Source: Ciceribacter ferrooxidans (lineage in GTDB: Bacteria > Pseudomonadota > Alphaproteobacteria > Rhizobiales > Rhizobiaceae). From it: 64,000 nt of DNA. Below, piece after piece: positions 29,584 to 38,084 of this stretch. Position 1 is the first letter of the stretch; every line of letters begins with the position of its first letter. The stretch spans positions 124,001-188,000 of the forward strand of contig NZ_SDVB01000311.1 in the NCBI RefSeq assembly GCF_004137355.1, written 5' to 3'. The translations under genes and the position numbers were made by a program. The notes under the pieces are model-generated. The model made no database searches and was not told where the DNA came from. It saw only the letters and a program-made list of their open reading frames with translations.

Positions 29584-30304
29584 TCCCTTGAGATCTCGGC
29601 AGAAGGCACCAGTCCTGCTCGTACTCCATCAGGAGCGCTCGAGCCCCGGCCGGGTCGGCCAAATGCTACTCGAGAAAGGTTACCCGCTCGACATCCGCAG
29701 ACCGCCGCTCGGCGACCCGCTTCCGGAGACGCTGGCCGGACACTCCGGAGCAGTCATCTTCGGCGGGCCGATGAGCGCAAACGATCCAGATCAGTTCATC
29801 CGCGACGAAATCGAATGGATCAACGTTCCGCTCAAGGAGAAGAGGCCGTTTCTCGGCATTTGTCTCGGCGCGCAGATGATGGTCCGCAATCTCGGCGGAA
29901 AGGTCTCGGCCGACCGGAACAGTCTGGTCGAGATCGGTTGGTATCCGATCCACCCGACCGAGCGCGGCCGCCTGCTCATGCGCTGGCCGCAAATGGTCTA
30001 TCACTTCCATCGGGAGGGTTTCGACCTGCCCCATGGATGCGAACTGCTCGCCGAAGGCGACGTCTACCGCAACCAGGCGATCCGGTACGGCGAGAACGCA
30101 TGGGGACTGCAGTTTCACGCCGAACTCACCCGAGCCATGATGCAGCGTTGGGTCGTCCATGGCGCCCACCGCTTCGTCATGCCGAACGCGCAGCAGGGGC
30201 GCGACCATCTCGAAGGCCGGATGATCTTTGACGCCCCCCTCAGAGCATGGCTCTCTGATTTTCTCGATCTCGTCTTCGAGCGAAAGCCTCAGCGCGTGTC
30301 CTGA
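29573..30304 (+). CDS. Class I glutamine amidotransferase (GMP-synthase-like)
   Basis: This 243-residue stand-alone class I glutaminase domain has FGGPMSANDP, the nucleophile Cys in FLGICLGAQMM, and the catalytic His-x-Glu in GLQFHAELT. Relatives are annotated as GuaA-like or gamma-glutamyl hydrolase-like, and the substrate is unknown. The start overlaps the TerB gene by 11 bp and has AAGGGAGCAAGG before it. The 3' end overlaps the convergent MFS gene tail to tail by 16 bp. Confidence 0.9.
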   Translation: MLHDPLRSRQKAPVLLVLHQERSSPGRVGQMLLEKGYPLDIRRPPLGDPLPETLAGHSGAVIFGGPMSANDPDQFIRDEIEWINVPLKEKRPFLGICLGAQMMVRNLGGKVSADRNSLVEIGWYPIHPTERGRLLMRWPQMVYHFHREGFDLPHGCELLAEGDVYRNQAIRYGENAWGLQFHAELTRAMMQRWVVHGAHRFVMPNAQQGRDHLEGRMIFDAPLRAWLSDFLDLVFERKPQRVS

Positions 30305-31536
30305 CGCCTCGGCGCGTCGAGGCTGTCGATGCGCCGCAGCTGCGGAAAACCGGTAGCCCAAAGAATAGCCACCGCAAGCGTTCCCACGCCACCGATCACG
30401 ACCGCGGGCACGGCGCCGACCAGCGACGCCATCGTGCCGGCACGGAACTCACCCAGCTCGTTGGAAGCGCCGACGAAAACCATATTCACCGCATTCACCC
30501 GGCCACGCACGTCATCCGGCGTCCACAGTGCAATCAGCGTCTCACGGACATAGACCGATGCCATGTCGGCCGCGCCCATGAGCATTAGCGCCACGATGGA
30601 TATCCAGGCCGTTTCCGAGAGACCGAAGATGATCGTGCCAGCACCGAACAATGCGACGCCTGCAAACATGAACAGGCCGGCATTGTGACGGACCGGGAAG
30701 CCGGCGAGCACGATCGCGACGAGAATGGCGCCGATGCCGGGAGCCGCACGCAGCAGACCGAGCCCCCATGGACCCAGCACGAGGATATCGCGCGCGAATA
30801 TCGGCATGAGGGCAACGGCACCCCCGAGGAGCACCGCAAAGAGATCGAGGGATATCGCGCCGAGAACCACCTTCTCGCTCCAAATGAAGCGGAACCCCGC
30901 AAGCACAGTTGTCCAGGTCACTGCCTTGTTGGAGACCCTCTGCGTCGGTCGCTCGACCAGAAAGACGAGAAGCGCTGCTGTCGAAAAGAATGCCAATGCG
31001 ACCGAGTAGGCAACGACGGGGCTCACACCGTAAAGCAGGCCGCCTGCAACCGGCCCGAGGATCGAAGCCGTCTGCCAGGAGGTGGAGTTCCACGCAACGG
31101 CGTTCGGCAGATCCTCCTCGGGAACGAGATTGGGGGCAAGCGATTGTGTCGCCGGCGCATTGAAGGCGCGCTCGATGCCGAAGACGACAAGAATCGCGAA
31201 CACCAGAACCGGCGAAAAGGCGTCCATAAGTGTGAGTGCAAGAAAGGACGCGCCGCAAAGGGCGCTGACGATCATGCAGATCGCGACGATGGCACGCCGG
31301 TTATGGCGGTCCGCGACGGAGCCCGTGACGAGGATAAGAAGCAATGCTGGAAGGAACTGAAAAAGGCCGATCAGCCCGAGATAGAAGGCGCTCTTCGTTT
31401 CGTCATACATCTGCCAGCCGACCGAGACGCTGAGAATCTGCGTCGCGAAGGCCGCGAGGAACCGCGAGAGGAAGAAGCGGAGGTAGGAGGCATGCCTGAA
31501 GGCTGCGAAGCGGTCGCCGGACAGATGTACAGACAT
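30289..31536 (-). CDS. MFS transporter (EntS-like)
   Basis: This 415-residue major facilitator protein has twelve predicted helices. The N-terminus FAAFRHASYLRFFLSRFLAAFATQ and SVGWQMYDETKSAFYLG are typical of the MFS_3 / EntS-like group, many of which export siderophores or drugs. SVADRHNRRAI is the loop 2-3 motif. The substrate is not predictable. It overlaps the 3' end of the glutamine amidotransferase gene by 16 bp and is divergent from yggT. Confidence 0.88.
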   Translation of the reverse strand: MSVHLSGDRFAAFRHASYLRFFLSRFLAAFATQILSVSVGWQMYDETKSAFYLGLIGLFQFLPALLLILVTGSVADRHNRRAIVAICMIVSALCGASFLALTLMDAFSPVLVFAILVVFGIERAFNAPATQSLAPNLVPEEDLPNAVAWNSTSWQTASILGPVAGGLLYGVSPVVAYSVALAFFSTAALLVFLVERPTQRVSNKAVTWTTVLAGFRFIWSEKVVLGAISLDLFAVLLGGAVALMPIFARDILVLGPWGLGLLRAAPGIGAILVAIVLAGFPVRHNAGLFMFAGVALFGAGTIIFGLSETAWISIVALMLMGAADMASVYVRETLIALWTPDDVRGRVNAVNMVFVGASNELGEFRAGTMASLVGAVPAVVIGGVGTLAVAILWATGFPQLRRIDSLDAPRRQDTR

Positions 31537-31681
31537 GGTCGGGAAGCAATCCTTTCGGAAGATGGGACTCGGCCGAAATCCGGGGGACCATTAAGTATGA
31601 TTCCCCCTGTGCATGCCTGCGGCACTTGCCCGATAAGCTGTCAATGTCTACATCTCTGTCAACCTTGAAATGGAGACGATT

Positions 31682-31972
31682 ATGCTGGCGTTGTTTCAAA
31701 CGATCGATTTGGCCCTCAGCCTTTACACTTGGGTCCTCATCGGGAGTGCCATTTTCTCGTGGCTCTACGCCTTCAATGTGATCAACTCGAGCAACCGTTT
31801 CGTCAATTCGCTCGGAACCTTCTTCTACAATGTGACCGAGCCGGCGCTACGCCCGATCCGGCGGGTACTGCCGGATCTCGGCGGCATCGACATTTCCCCG
31901 ATCATCGTCCTGCTGATCATCTTCTTCATCCGGTCCCTGATGTGGACGAGCATCTATCCGATCTTCGCTTGA
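31682..31972 (+). CDS. YggT family membrane protein
   Basis: This 96-residue YggT-family inner-membrane protein has two hydrophobic segments (about residues 2-24 and 68-92), the motif [20 protein letters not shown] and a short C-terminus. The family is linked to cell division or osmotic tolerance in some bacteria, without a settled mechanism. GGAG lies 7 bases before the ATG at 31682, which favours this over an in-frame ATG 12 bases upstream. Its TGA overlaps the TTG start of the next gene. Confidence 0.9.
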   Translation: MLALFQTIDLALSLYTWVLIGSAIFSWLYAFNVINSSNRFVNSLGTFFYNVTEPALRPIRRVLPDLGGIDISPIIVLLIIFFIRSLMWTSIYPIFA

Positions 31973-32283
31973 AGCCGCCATACAGCATCCACGGCGATCA
32001 CTTGCGACTGTCCATCCGGCTGACGCCAAATGCCGGGCGTGACCAGGTGGACGGCGTCGAGGTCAACGCCAACGACGAAGCGCATCTGAAGGCGAAGGTG
32101 ACCGCCGTTCCTGAGAAGGGAAAGGCCAACAAGGCCCTCATCGCTCTCCTTTCAAAGGCGATCGGTATACCGAAGTCTTCGATTTCGGTGATTTCCGGCG
32201 ACACCGCCAGACAAAAAGTCCTCCGGATCGATGGTGATCCGAAGGACGTGGCAGAAAAGATCGAGGCGCTGCTAGCGCGCTGA
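31969..32283 (+). CDS. DUF167 / YggU family protein
   Basis: This protein of about 104 residues belongs to the DUF167 family, with the motifs [31 protein letters not shown] and [13 protein letters not shown]. The function is unknown. No ATG fits the family length; a TTG at 31969 overlapping the yggT stop (TTGA) gives the right size and suggests translational coupling. The yggT-yggU pairing is conserved across proteobacteria. Confidence 0.85.
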   Translation: MKPPYSIHGDHLRLSIRLTPNAGRDQVDGVEVNANDEAHLKAKVTAVPEKGKANKALIALLSKAIGIPKSSISVISGDTARQKVLRIDGDPKDVAEKIEALLAR

Positions 32284-32287
32284 ATGC

Positions 32288-32821
32288 TTACTTGGAGGTC
32301 TTGGCGCGCTGCACGGCTTCGAGAATGAGCTGCTTGGCGACGCTGACGTCCTGCCAGCCGCCGATCTTCACCCACTTGCCCGGCTCCAGATCCTTGTAGT
32401 GCTCGAAGAAGTGCTCGATCTGCTTCAGCGTAATTTCCGGCAGATCGGTGTAGTTCTCGATCTTGTCGTAACGCTGCGTCAGCTTGTGGGACGGCACCGC
32501 GATGATCTTCTCGTCCTTGCCGGAATTGTCTTCCATGATCATCACGCCGATCGGACGGACATTGATCACGCAGCCAGGCAGCAGCGGGCGGGTATTGCAG
32601 ATCAGGACGTCGATCGGATCGCCATCATCCGACAGGGTATGCGGCACGAAGCCGTAATTGCCCGGGTAGGTCATCGGGGTATAGAGGAAGCGGTCGACGA
32701 TCAGCGCACCGGCATCCTTGTCCATTTCATACTTGATCGGGTGACCGCCGACCGGAACTTCGACGATGACGTTGATGTCGTCGGGCGGGTTCTTGCCAAC
32801 GGCAATTGCATCGATGCGCAT
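32288..32821 (-). CDS. ppa: Inorganic pyrophosphatase
   Basis: This 177-residue soluble family I pyrophosphatase hydrolyses pyrophosphate to drive biosynthesis. The active-site signature [10 protein letters not shown] is present, with the flanking [12 protein letters not shown] and a C-terminal [16 protein letters not shown]. The start [12 protein letters not shown] is preferred over an ATG four codons upstream because it matches the usual family length. It is convergent with the DUF167 gene, with a 4-bp gap. Confidence 0.96.
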   Translation of the reverse strand: MRIDAIAVGKNPPDDINVIVEVPVGGHPIKYEMDKDAGALIVDRFLYTPMTYPGNYGFVPHTLSDDGDPIDVLICNTRPLLPGCVINVRPIGVMIMEDNSGKDEKIIAVPSHKLTQRYDKIENYTDLPEITLKQIEHFFEHYKDLEPGKWVKIGGWQDVSVAKQLILEAVQRAKTSK

Positions 32822-33009
32822 GTCTAACCCCATGGGTATGTTGAAATCCCGGCTGTCCTAATGGGATTCATTGCGCAATGCAACACGGCTTTGGGAGAAC
32901 GTCTCATCCGCCGTCGCCGCGCGCGGCCTGCCAGGCCCACTGTTTTTTCTACGGCATCTCGCGCCAACCGCAGCATGACTGTTATAACGGCATAAACGGG
33001 GGATGCACG

Positions 33010-33630
33010 ATGAAACCACCTATTTCCACATTGCTGGCGGCAGCGCTGATCTGGCCGGTGATCACCCATGCGGCACGGGCCAACGACAGCGCCTATACGG
33101 ACCTCGACCTCGACAAGTGCCGCACCGTCACCGAGGACGAAATGGGCGCAAGCATGCTATGCCGTGGGTACGACGGATATGACGTGCACTTCGCCGAGAG
33201 CGATCTCCGTCAGAGCATCCTCTACGGTGCGGTCGACAAGAAACTGGAGAACGAAGTCTTCGAGTCCTTCGCGGTTTTCAACCATGTCGGCAGCAAGATC
33301 GAATGGAGGCGCGACACTGGGGGCAGACCCTTCGCGACGATCCTCCGCTGGTTCATTGAAAACGTCGACGATCAAGCCGGAATGCCGACCAAGGAAAGCA
33401 CCGGGCAGGTCCTCGTCATTTCCCGTGTCGCTCAACCGGGCGATGGCCTCGGCTGCGTCGTCGGCTACGTGGATGCGCTGTCCAATCCGGACGCCAACGA
33501 ACTCGCCCGCAACGTGGCCGATGAGCAGGCGCAAGACTTCGCCTGCGGTCGCGACGAGAGTGCATGGTTCGGGAAACGCGGCGACAAGAGCGGTGAACCG
33601 ACCCGTGTCTGGCCGGAAACTACCCCCTGA
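33010..33630 (+). CDS. Secreted hypothetical protein
   Basis: This is an unrecognised protein of about 206 residues. The signal peptide (residues 1-24, MKPPISTLLAAALIWPVITHAARA) is followed by a mature domain with about four cysteines (DKCRTV, MLCRGY, GLGCVVG, DFACGR), which suggests periplasmic disulfides. GGGGG precedes the ATG at normal spacing, so longer in-frame readings are rejected. It is a single gene between ppa and the GNAT gene, convergent with the latter (18 bp apart). Confidence 0.72.
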   Translation: MKPPISTLLAAALIWPVITHAARANDSAYTDLDLDKCRTVTEDEMGASMLCRGYDGYDVHFAESDLRQSILYGAVDKKLENEVFESFAVFNHVGSKIEWRRDTGGRPFATILRWFIENVDDQAGMPTKESTGQVLVISRVAQPGDGLGCVVGYVDALSNPDANELARNVADEQAQDFACGRDESAWFGKRGDKSGEPTRVWPETTP

Positions 33631-33648
33631 GCTGCCCTGAGCGGGATC

Positions 33649-34155
33649 CTAGTTCCAGATGAAGCCAAGCTTCTTCAGTTGCTGGTTGCCGAAATCTTCC
33701 ATGCCCTCGACAGCGTCGACACCGCCGTTCGAGCGGAAAAACTGCGAGGCGTGGGCGCTTTCCTCAAGACACCAGACCACCAGGCCGGAGCAACCGAGCG
33801 ATTTCAGGAGACGCCGCGCCTCGCCGAAGAGGAGGTAGCCGAGTCCGATTCCCTGATATTCCGGACGAATGTAGATCTCGTAGATCTCGCCTTCCTGAGG
33901 CAAGGCTCGGGAGCGATTGAGGCCGACGGTCGCGTACCCGGCGATTGTACCGGCAACGTCGACGACAAGGATGGTCGCCGGCCCACGGGTGGCCTTGCGC
34001 CACCAAGTCTCGCCGCGACGCTCGATCATCTTGGTCAGGGCGCGATGCGGAATGAGGCCGGCATAGGCATGCTGCCACGAGAGGCGGTGCGCCTCCGCGA
34101 TGGCTGCCGCGTCCTGCGGTTCCGCAGGCCGAACATCAATCGACAACGTCTTCAT
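33649..34155 (-). CDS. GNAT family N-acetyltransferase
   Basis: This acetyltransferase of about 168 residues has RPAEPQDAAAIAEAHRLSW at the N-terminus and the acetyl-CoA pyrophosphate-binding motif RPEYQGIGLGYLLF, followed by the hydrophobic strand SGLVVWCLEES. The substrate is unknown; the layout is like RimI or small-molecule acetyltransferases. I chose the start MKTLSIDVRPAE; a further in-frame ATG 12 codons upstream is possible. Confidence 0.85.
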   Translation of the reverse strand: MKTLSIDVRPAEPQDAAAIAEAHRLSWQHAYAGLIPHRALTKMIERRGETWWRKATRGPATILVVDVAGTIAGYATVGLNRSRALPQEGEIYEIYIRPEYQGIGLGYLLFGEARRLLKSLGCSGLVVWCLEESAHASQFFRSNGGVDAVEGMEDFGNQQLKKLGFIWN

Positions 34156-34301
34156 AACGCCACTCTCGTCCCGTCTGGACAATCTCACCATCCGCCCTTC
34201 GTGCGAACCGGCATTGCCAACAGACTTCTCATCTGGACCATAGGTGGAAATTTAACGCTTTTTTAAACGCTCCGACAAGACCGCGGGATTCGTAACCACA
34301 A

Positions 34302-34331
34302 ATAAAAACCCCGGTTTCTGGAACCGGGGTT
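34302..34331 (-). terminator. Intrinsic terminator after typA
   Basis: A 10-bp stem (AACCCCGGTT and AACCGGGGTT) with a 5-nt loop is followed on the minus strand by TTTTTATT. It lies 25 bases past the typA stop and is a classic Rho-independent terminator. Confidence 0.88.
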
Positions 34332-34356
34332 AATGATTTATATTAGCAATGTCTCA

Positions 34357-36189
34357 TTAAGCCTGAGCAGCCCGTGCCTTGTCGAATCGCTTGCGGTCGT
34401 TTGCGTCAAGATACATCTTGCGCAGGCGGATCGACTTCGGGGTGACTTCCATCAGTTCGTCGTCCTGGATCCAGGACAGCGCGCGGTCGAGCGTCATGCG
34501 GATCGGCGGGGTCAGCTTGACCGCTTCATCCTTGCCGGCGGCGCGGATGTTGGTGAGCTGCTTGCCCTTCAGAACGTTGACCTCGAGGTCGTTGTCACGC
34601 GTGTGGATACCGATGATCATGCCGGCATAGACCTTCTCGCCCGGTTCGATCATCATCGGACCGCGGTCCTCGAGATTGAACATGGCATAGGCGACAGCCT
34701 CGCCGGCGCCGTTCGACAGAAGCACACCGTTGGTACGACCGGTGATCGGCCCCTTGTAGGGCTGATAGTCATGGAACAGGCGGTTCATGATCGCCGTGCC
34801 GCGAGTATCGGTCAGCAGTTCCGACTGGTAACCGATGAGGCCGCGGGTCGGCGCGAAGAACACCAGACGGACGCGATTGCCGCCGGAAGGCCGAAGCTCG
34901 GCCATTTCGGCCTTACGTTCGGACATCTTCTGCACAACGATACCGGAATGCTCTTCATCGACGTCGATGACGACTTCCTCGATCGGCTCCATGAGCTGAC
35001 CTGTCGTCTCGTCATTGTGCATGACGACGCGCGGACGCGAAACGGCAAGCTCGAAGCCTTCGCGGCGCATCGTCTCGATCAGAACGGCCAGCTGCAATTC
35101 GCCGCGACCCGAGACGAAGAACGAGTCCTTGCCTTCGGCCTCTTCGATCTTCAGCGCGACATTGCCTTCGGCTTCCTTGAACAGGCGGTCGCGGATGACG
35201 CGACTGGTAACCTTGTCACCTTCGGTGCCGGCCAGCGGGCTGTCGTTGACAAGGAAGGACATGGTGACCGTCGGCGGATCGATCGGCTGTGCGGTGAGCG
35301 GCTCGGTCACCGACGGATCGCAGAAGGTGTCGGCAACGGTACCCTTGGAGAGGCCGGCGATCGCAACGATGTCACCCGCATGGGCTTCGTCGATGGCGGT
35401 GCGCTCGATGCCGCGGAAGGCAAGGATCTTGGAAATGCGGCCGTTCTCGATCAGCTTGCCGTCCTGGCCGATGACCTTGACCGCCTGGTTCGGCTTGATC
35501 GAACCCGAATGAACGCGACCGGTGATGATACGGCCGAGGAAAGGGTTGGCTTCGAGGATCGTGCCGATCATGCGGAAAGCGCCGTCTTCATCGCCGACGC
35601 TCGGCTCCGGAACATGTTCCAGCACGAGGTCGAGCAACGGAGCCAGGCCCTGGTCCTTCGGACCTTCCGGATTGACGTTCATCCAGCCGTCGCGGCCCGA
35701 ACCGTAGAGGATCGGGAAGTCGAGCTGTTCGTCGGTCGCGTCGAGATTGGCGAACAGGTCGAAGACTTCGTTAATAACCTCTTCGTGGCGGCCGTCCGGA
35801 CGGTCGATCTTGTTGATCGCGACGATCGGGCGAAGGCCGACCTTCAGCGCCTTGCCGACGACGAACTTGGTCTGCGGCATCGGGCCTTCCGAAGCGTCGA
35901 CCAGAACGATCGCGCCGTCCACCATGGACAGGATGCGCTCGACTTCGCCGCCGAAGTCGGCGTGGCCGGGGGTGTCGACGATATTGATGCGGGTGTTCTT
36001 CCATTCAACCGAAGTCGCCTTGGCGAGAATGGTGATGCCGCGCTCCTTTTCCAGATCGTTCGAGTCCATGACGCGTTCGGCGACGCGCTGGTTTTCGCGG
36101 AACGAACCGGACTGCTTCAGGAGCTCGTCCACAAGGGTCGTTTTCCCATGGTCGACGTGCGCAATGATGGCGATATTGCGAAGTTTCAT
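34357..36189 (-). CDS. typA: Ribosome-associated GTPase TypA/BipA
   Basis: This 610-residue translational GTPase related to EF-G acts on 50S assembly and stress growth. It has the G1 AHVDHGKTTLVDEL, G2-G3 region with DTPGHADFGGE, G4 NKIDRPDGR, and the C-terminal domain with FAPTRGLIGYQSELL and NGVLLSNGAGEAV. I chose the start MKLRNIAIIAHVD; 33 extra in-frame residues upstream are not conserved. It has its own terminator and appears to be a single-gene unit. Confidence 0.96.
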   Translation of the reverse strand: MKLRNIAIIAHVDHGKTTLVDELLKQSGSFRENQRVAERVMDSNDLEKERGITILAKATSVEWKNTRINIVDTPGHADFGGEVERILSMVDGAIVLVDASEGPMPQTKFVVGKALKVGLRPIVAINKIDRPDGRHEEVINEVFDLFANLDATDEQLDFPILYGSGRDGWMNVNPEGPKDQGLAPLLDLVLEHVPEPSVGDEDGAFRMIGTILEANPFLGRIITGRVHSGSIKPNQAVKVIGQDGKLIENGRISKILAFRGIERTAIDEAHAGDIVAIAGLSKGTVADTFCDPSVTEPLTAQPIDPPTVTMSFLVNDSPLAGTEGDKVTSRVIRDRLFKEAEGNVALKIEEAEGKDSFFVSGRGELQLAVLIETMRREGFELAVSRPRVVMHNDETTGQLMEPIEEVVIDVDEEHSGIVVQKMSERKAEMAELRPSGGNRVRLVFFAPTRGLIGYQSELLTDTRGTAIMNRLFHDYQPYKGPITGRTNGVLLSNGAGEAVAYAMFNLEDRGPMMIEPGEKVYAGMIIGIHTRDNDLEVNVLKGKQLTNIRAAGKDEAVKLTPPIRMTLDRALSWIQDDELMEVTPKSIRLRKMYLDANDRKRFDKARAAQA

Positions 36190-36340
36190 ATCAGGTATCT
36201 CTGGGGCTGGGCGCGAAACGGAGAGGCGCCTTGTTTGTTTGGCGCGCTCATACCGTGTTTTTTGCGTTTGCGAAAGAAAAAAAGGCAAAAGCCCCGGCTA
36301 CAGCCTTTTCCGAGGACCTCTGCCGGTTACACATTTCCGG

Positions 36341-36370
36341 GAGGCAGGGCCGGAAGGCCGACCCTGCCTC
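36341..36370 (-). terminator. Hairpin after phoD
   Basis: A 9-bp perfect stem (GAGGCAGGG and CCCTGCCTC) with a 12-nt loop lies 6 bases past the phoD stop. No U-tract follows, so it is either a weak terminator or a 3'-end stabiliser. Confidence 0.5.
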
Positions 36371-36376
36371 GAAGTC

Positions 36377-37957
36377 TCAGGCGCTACGCACCGGATCGAG
36401 CGTGACCTTGTAGAGCTCGTTGTCGTCGCGGTCCATGAGCCGAACGGTCAGTTGCTCGCTCTGCCCGTCGATGTCGACAAGACCGAAGAACTGCAGGCCC
36501 ATCGACGGCGGCAGGTTTTGTCCCTGTTCGGCCGTCGGCCCCTTCACGAACTTGAGTTCCGGTCCGAAGGTCATGTCGAGGTCATTGGGCCCGAACGTGC
36601 CGGCGTGGAGCGGACCGGAGACGAACTCCCAGAACGGTTCAAAATCCTGGAACTGAGCCTTGTCGGGATTGTAGTAGTGGGCTGCCGTGTAGTGAACGTC
36701 GGCGGTCAGCCACACGGTGTTCGTGATGCCGGCCGTCTTGATGTAGCGCAGAAGGTCGGCAATCTCGAGCTCACGTCCCTTTGCGGAACCATGGTCGCCT
36801 TGCGCGATCGCCTCTGCCCCCTTTCGGTTTTTGAAGTCGTCCCAGACGATGATGCTGATCGGCATGTCACAGGCGATCACCTTCCAGGTTGCCTTCGAGG
36901 CGGCGAGCTCGCGCTTCAGCCAGTTGACCTGCTCGACGCCCATGATCCGCGCCTCGGGCGAAAGCTCCATCTCCAGGCTGTCGTGATTGGGACCACGGTA
37001 GGAGCGCAGATCGATGAAGAAGACGTCGACGAGCGGGCCATAGGCGATCTTGCGGTAGACGCGGCCCGGCTCGGCAGGCGTGTAGCGGATCGGTGCCATC
37101 TCGTGGAAGGCGCGCGCCGCACGGGCCGAGAGAAGGGCGACGGACTTTTCCGTATAGCGATCGTCACTCGTCAGATCCTTCGACGCGGACCAGTTGTTGA
37201 CGACCTCATGGTCGTCCCACTGGAAGAACGTCGGACAGACGGCATTGAAGTCACGGACATGCTTGTCCAGCATGTTGTACTTCCACTGCCCGCGATATTC
37301 GGCGAGCGTCTCGGCCACCTTGCGCTTCTCGTCGATCAGCACCGTGTTCTTCCAGAGACTGCCGTCGGAGAGCGCGACCTCGTCCTTCATCGCACCGTCG
37401 GCATAGATGGTGTCACCAGAATGAATGAAGAAATCAGGCTGGTGCTTGGCCATCGTGGAATAAGTCTTCATGCCGGTTTCATCGATGCCCCAGCCCTGTC
37501 CAGCGGTGTCGCCGGACCAAGCGAAACGTACCGAACGCTTCGAGGCGGGCGCCGTGCGGAAACGGCCGGTCACGGGTTCCGACAACGTGTTGATAGACGA
37601 AAGATCGGCCGCGATGAAACGGTAGAATATCTCCTGATCGGACGGGAGTTCCGTCAACAGGCGCTTCACGGCGAAGTCGCTCTCCGGCAGCGCGTCGAGC
37701 GGCGCCAGCTTGACGGCATTGGAGAAGCTCTCGTTCGTCGCGTATTCCATGAATATCCGCGAAGGACGATCGACCCGGGTCCAGATCATTCCCGAAGAAA
37801 CGTCGATGTCGCCCGATTGGACGCCGTGGGTGAAGAGTGGCCGCTCCGCGGCACGGGCATAAAACGGCAGCGGCAAGCCCGACGCGGCAACGACGCCGGT
37901 CGCACCTGCGGACAGAAGAAACGAACGGCGCGACAGCGCCCTCAGTGACTGCGTCAT
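36377..37957 (-). CDS. phoD: PhoD family alkaline phosphatase/phosphodiesterase
   Basis: This 526-residue secreted phosphoesterase of the PhoD family scavenges phosphate from esters in the periplasm. The N-terminus has a twin-arginine signal (ALSRRSFLLSAGATG) followed by a cleavage site near FYARAAE. Metal and active-site motifs include SGDTAGQGWG, FIHSGDTIYADG and WDDHEVVNNW, plus AHYYNPDKA near the C-terminus. GAGGAGAGG precedes the chosen ATG. A candidate PHO box about 100 bp upstream suggests PhoB control. Confidence 0.93.
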   Translation of the reverse strand: MTQSLRALSRRSFLLSAGATGVVAASGLPLPFYARAAERPLFTHGVQSGDIDVSSGMIWTRVDRPSRIFMEYATNESFSNAVKLAPLDALPESDFAVKRLLTELPSDQEIFYRFIAADLSSINTLSEPVTGRFRTAPASKRSVRFAWSGDTAGQGWGIDETGMKTYSTMAKHQPDFFIHSGDTIYADGAMKDEVALSDGSLWKNTVLIDEKRKVAETLAEYRGQWKYNMLDKHVRDFNAVCPTFFQWDDHEVVNNWSASKDLTSDDRYTEKSVALLSARAARAFHEMAPIRYTPAEPGRVYRKIAYGPLVDVFFIDLRSYRGPNHDSLEMELSPEARIMGVEQVNWLKRELAASKATWKVIACDMPISIIVWDDFKNRKGAEAIAQGDHGSAKGRELEIADLLRYIKTAGITNTVWLTADVHYTAAHYYNPDKAQFQDFEPFWEFVSGPLHAGTFGPNDLDMTFGPELKFVKGPTAEQGQNLPPSMGLQFFGLVDIDGQSEQLTVRLMDRDDNELYKVTLDPVRSA

Positions 37958-38054
37958 GAAACCTCTCCTCGTTTTGGCTGGCGGGCGACCATCGCCCGCC
38001 GGCGGAAACAATCAGAGCTTCATGTCAGTCGCTTGATCCGCAGATGAAACTTAC

Positions 38055-38072
38055 GTCACCGTTCTGTGACAC
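38055..38072 (-). promoter_or_regulatory. Candidate PHO box upstream of phoD
   Basis: On the minus strand two 7-bp half-sites with 11-bp periodicity (GTGTCAC, 4 bases, CGGTGAC) resemble the rhizobial PhoB site, two CTGTCAT-type repeats. I count 5 of 7 and 4 of 7 matches. It lies about 98 bp upstream of the phoD start and just beyond the stop of the M3 peptidase gene. Confidence 0.4.
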
Positions 38073-38084
38073 ACCCGCGGCAAT

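Noticed and set aside
31636-31660. CTGTCAA repeated near the yggT start, considered as a PHO box
   Set aside because: The repeats are 18 bases apart instead of 11, so the geometry does not fit PhoB binding.
34333-37948. Long + strand open frames opposite typA and phoD
   Set aside because: Both real genes on the minus strand have full domain sets; the opposite frames have no recognisable motifs.
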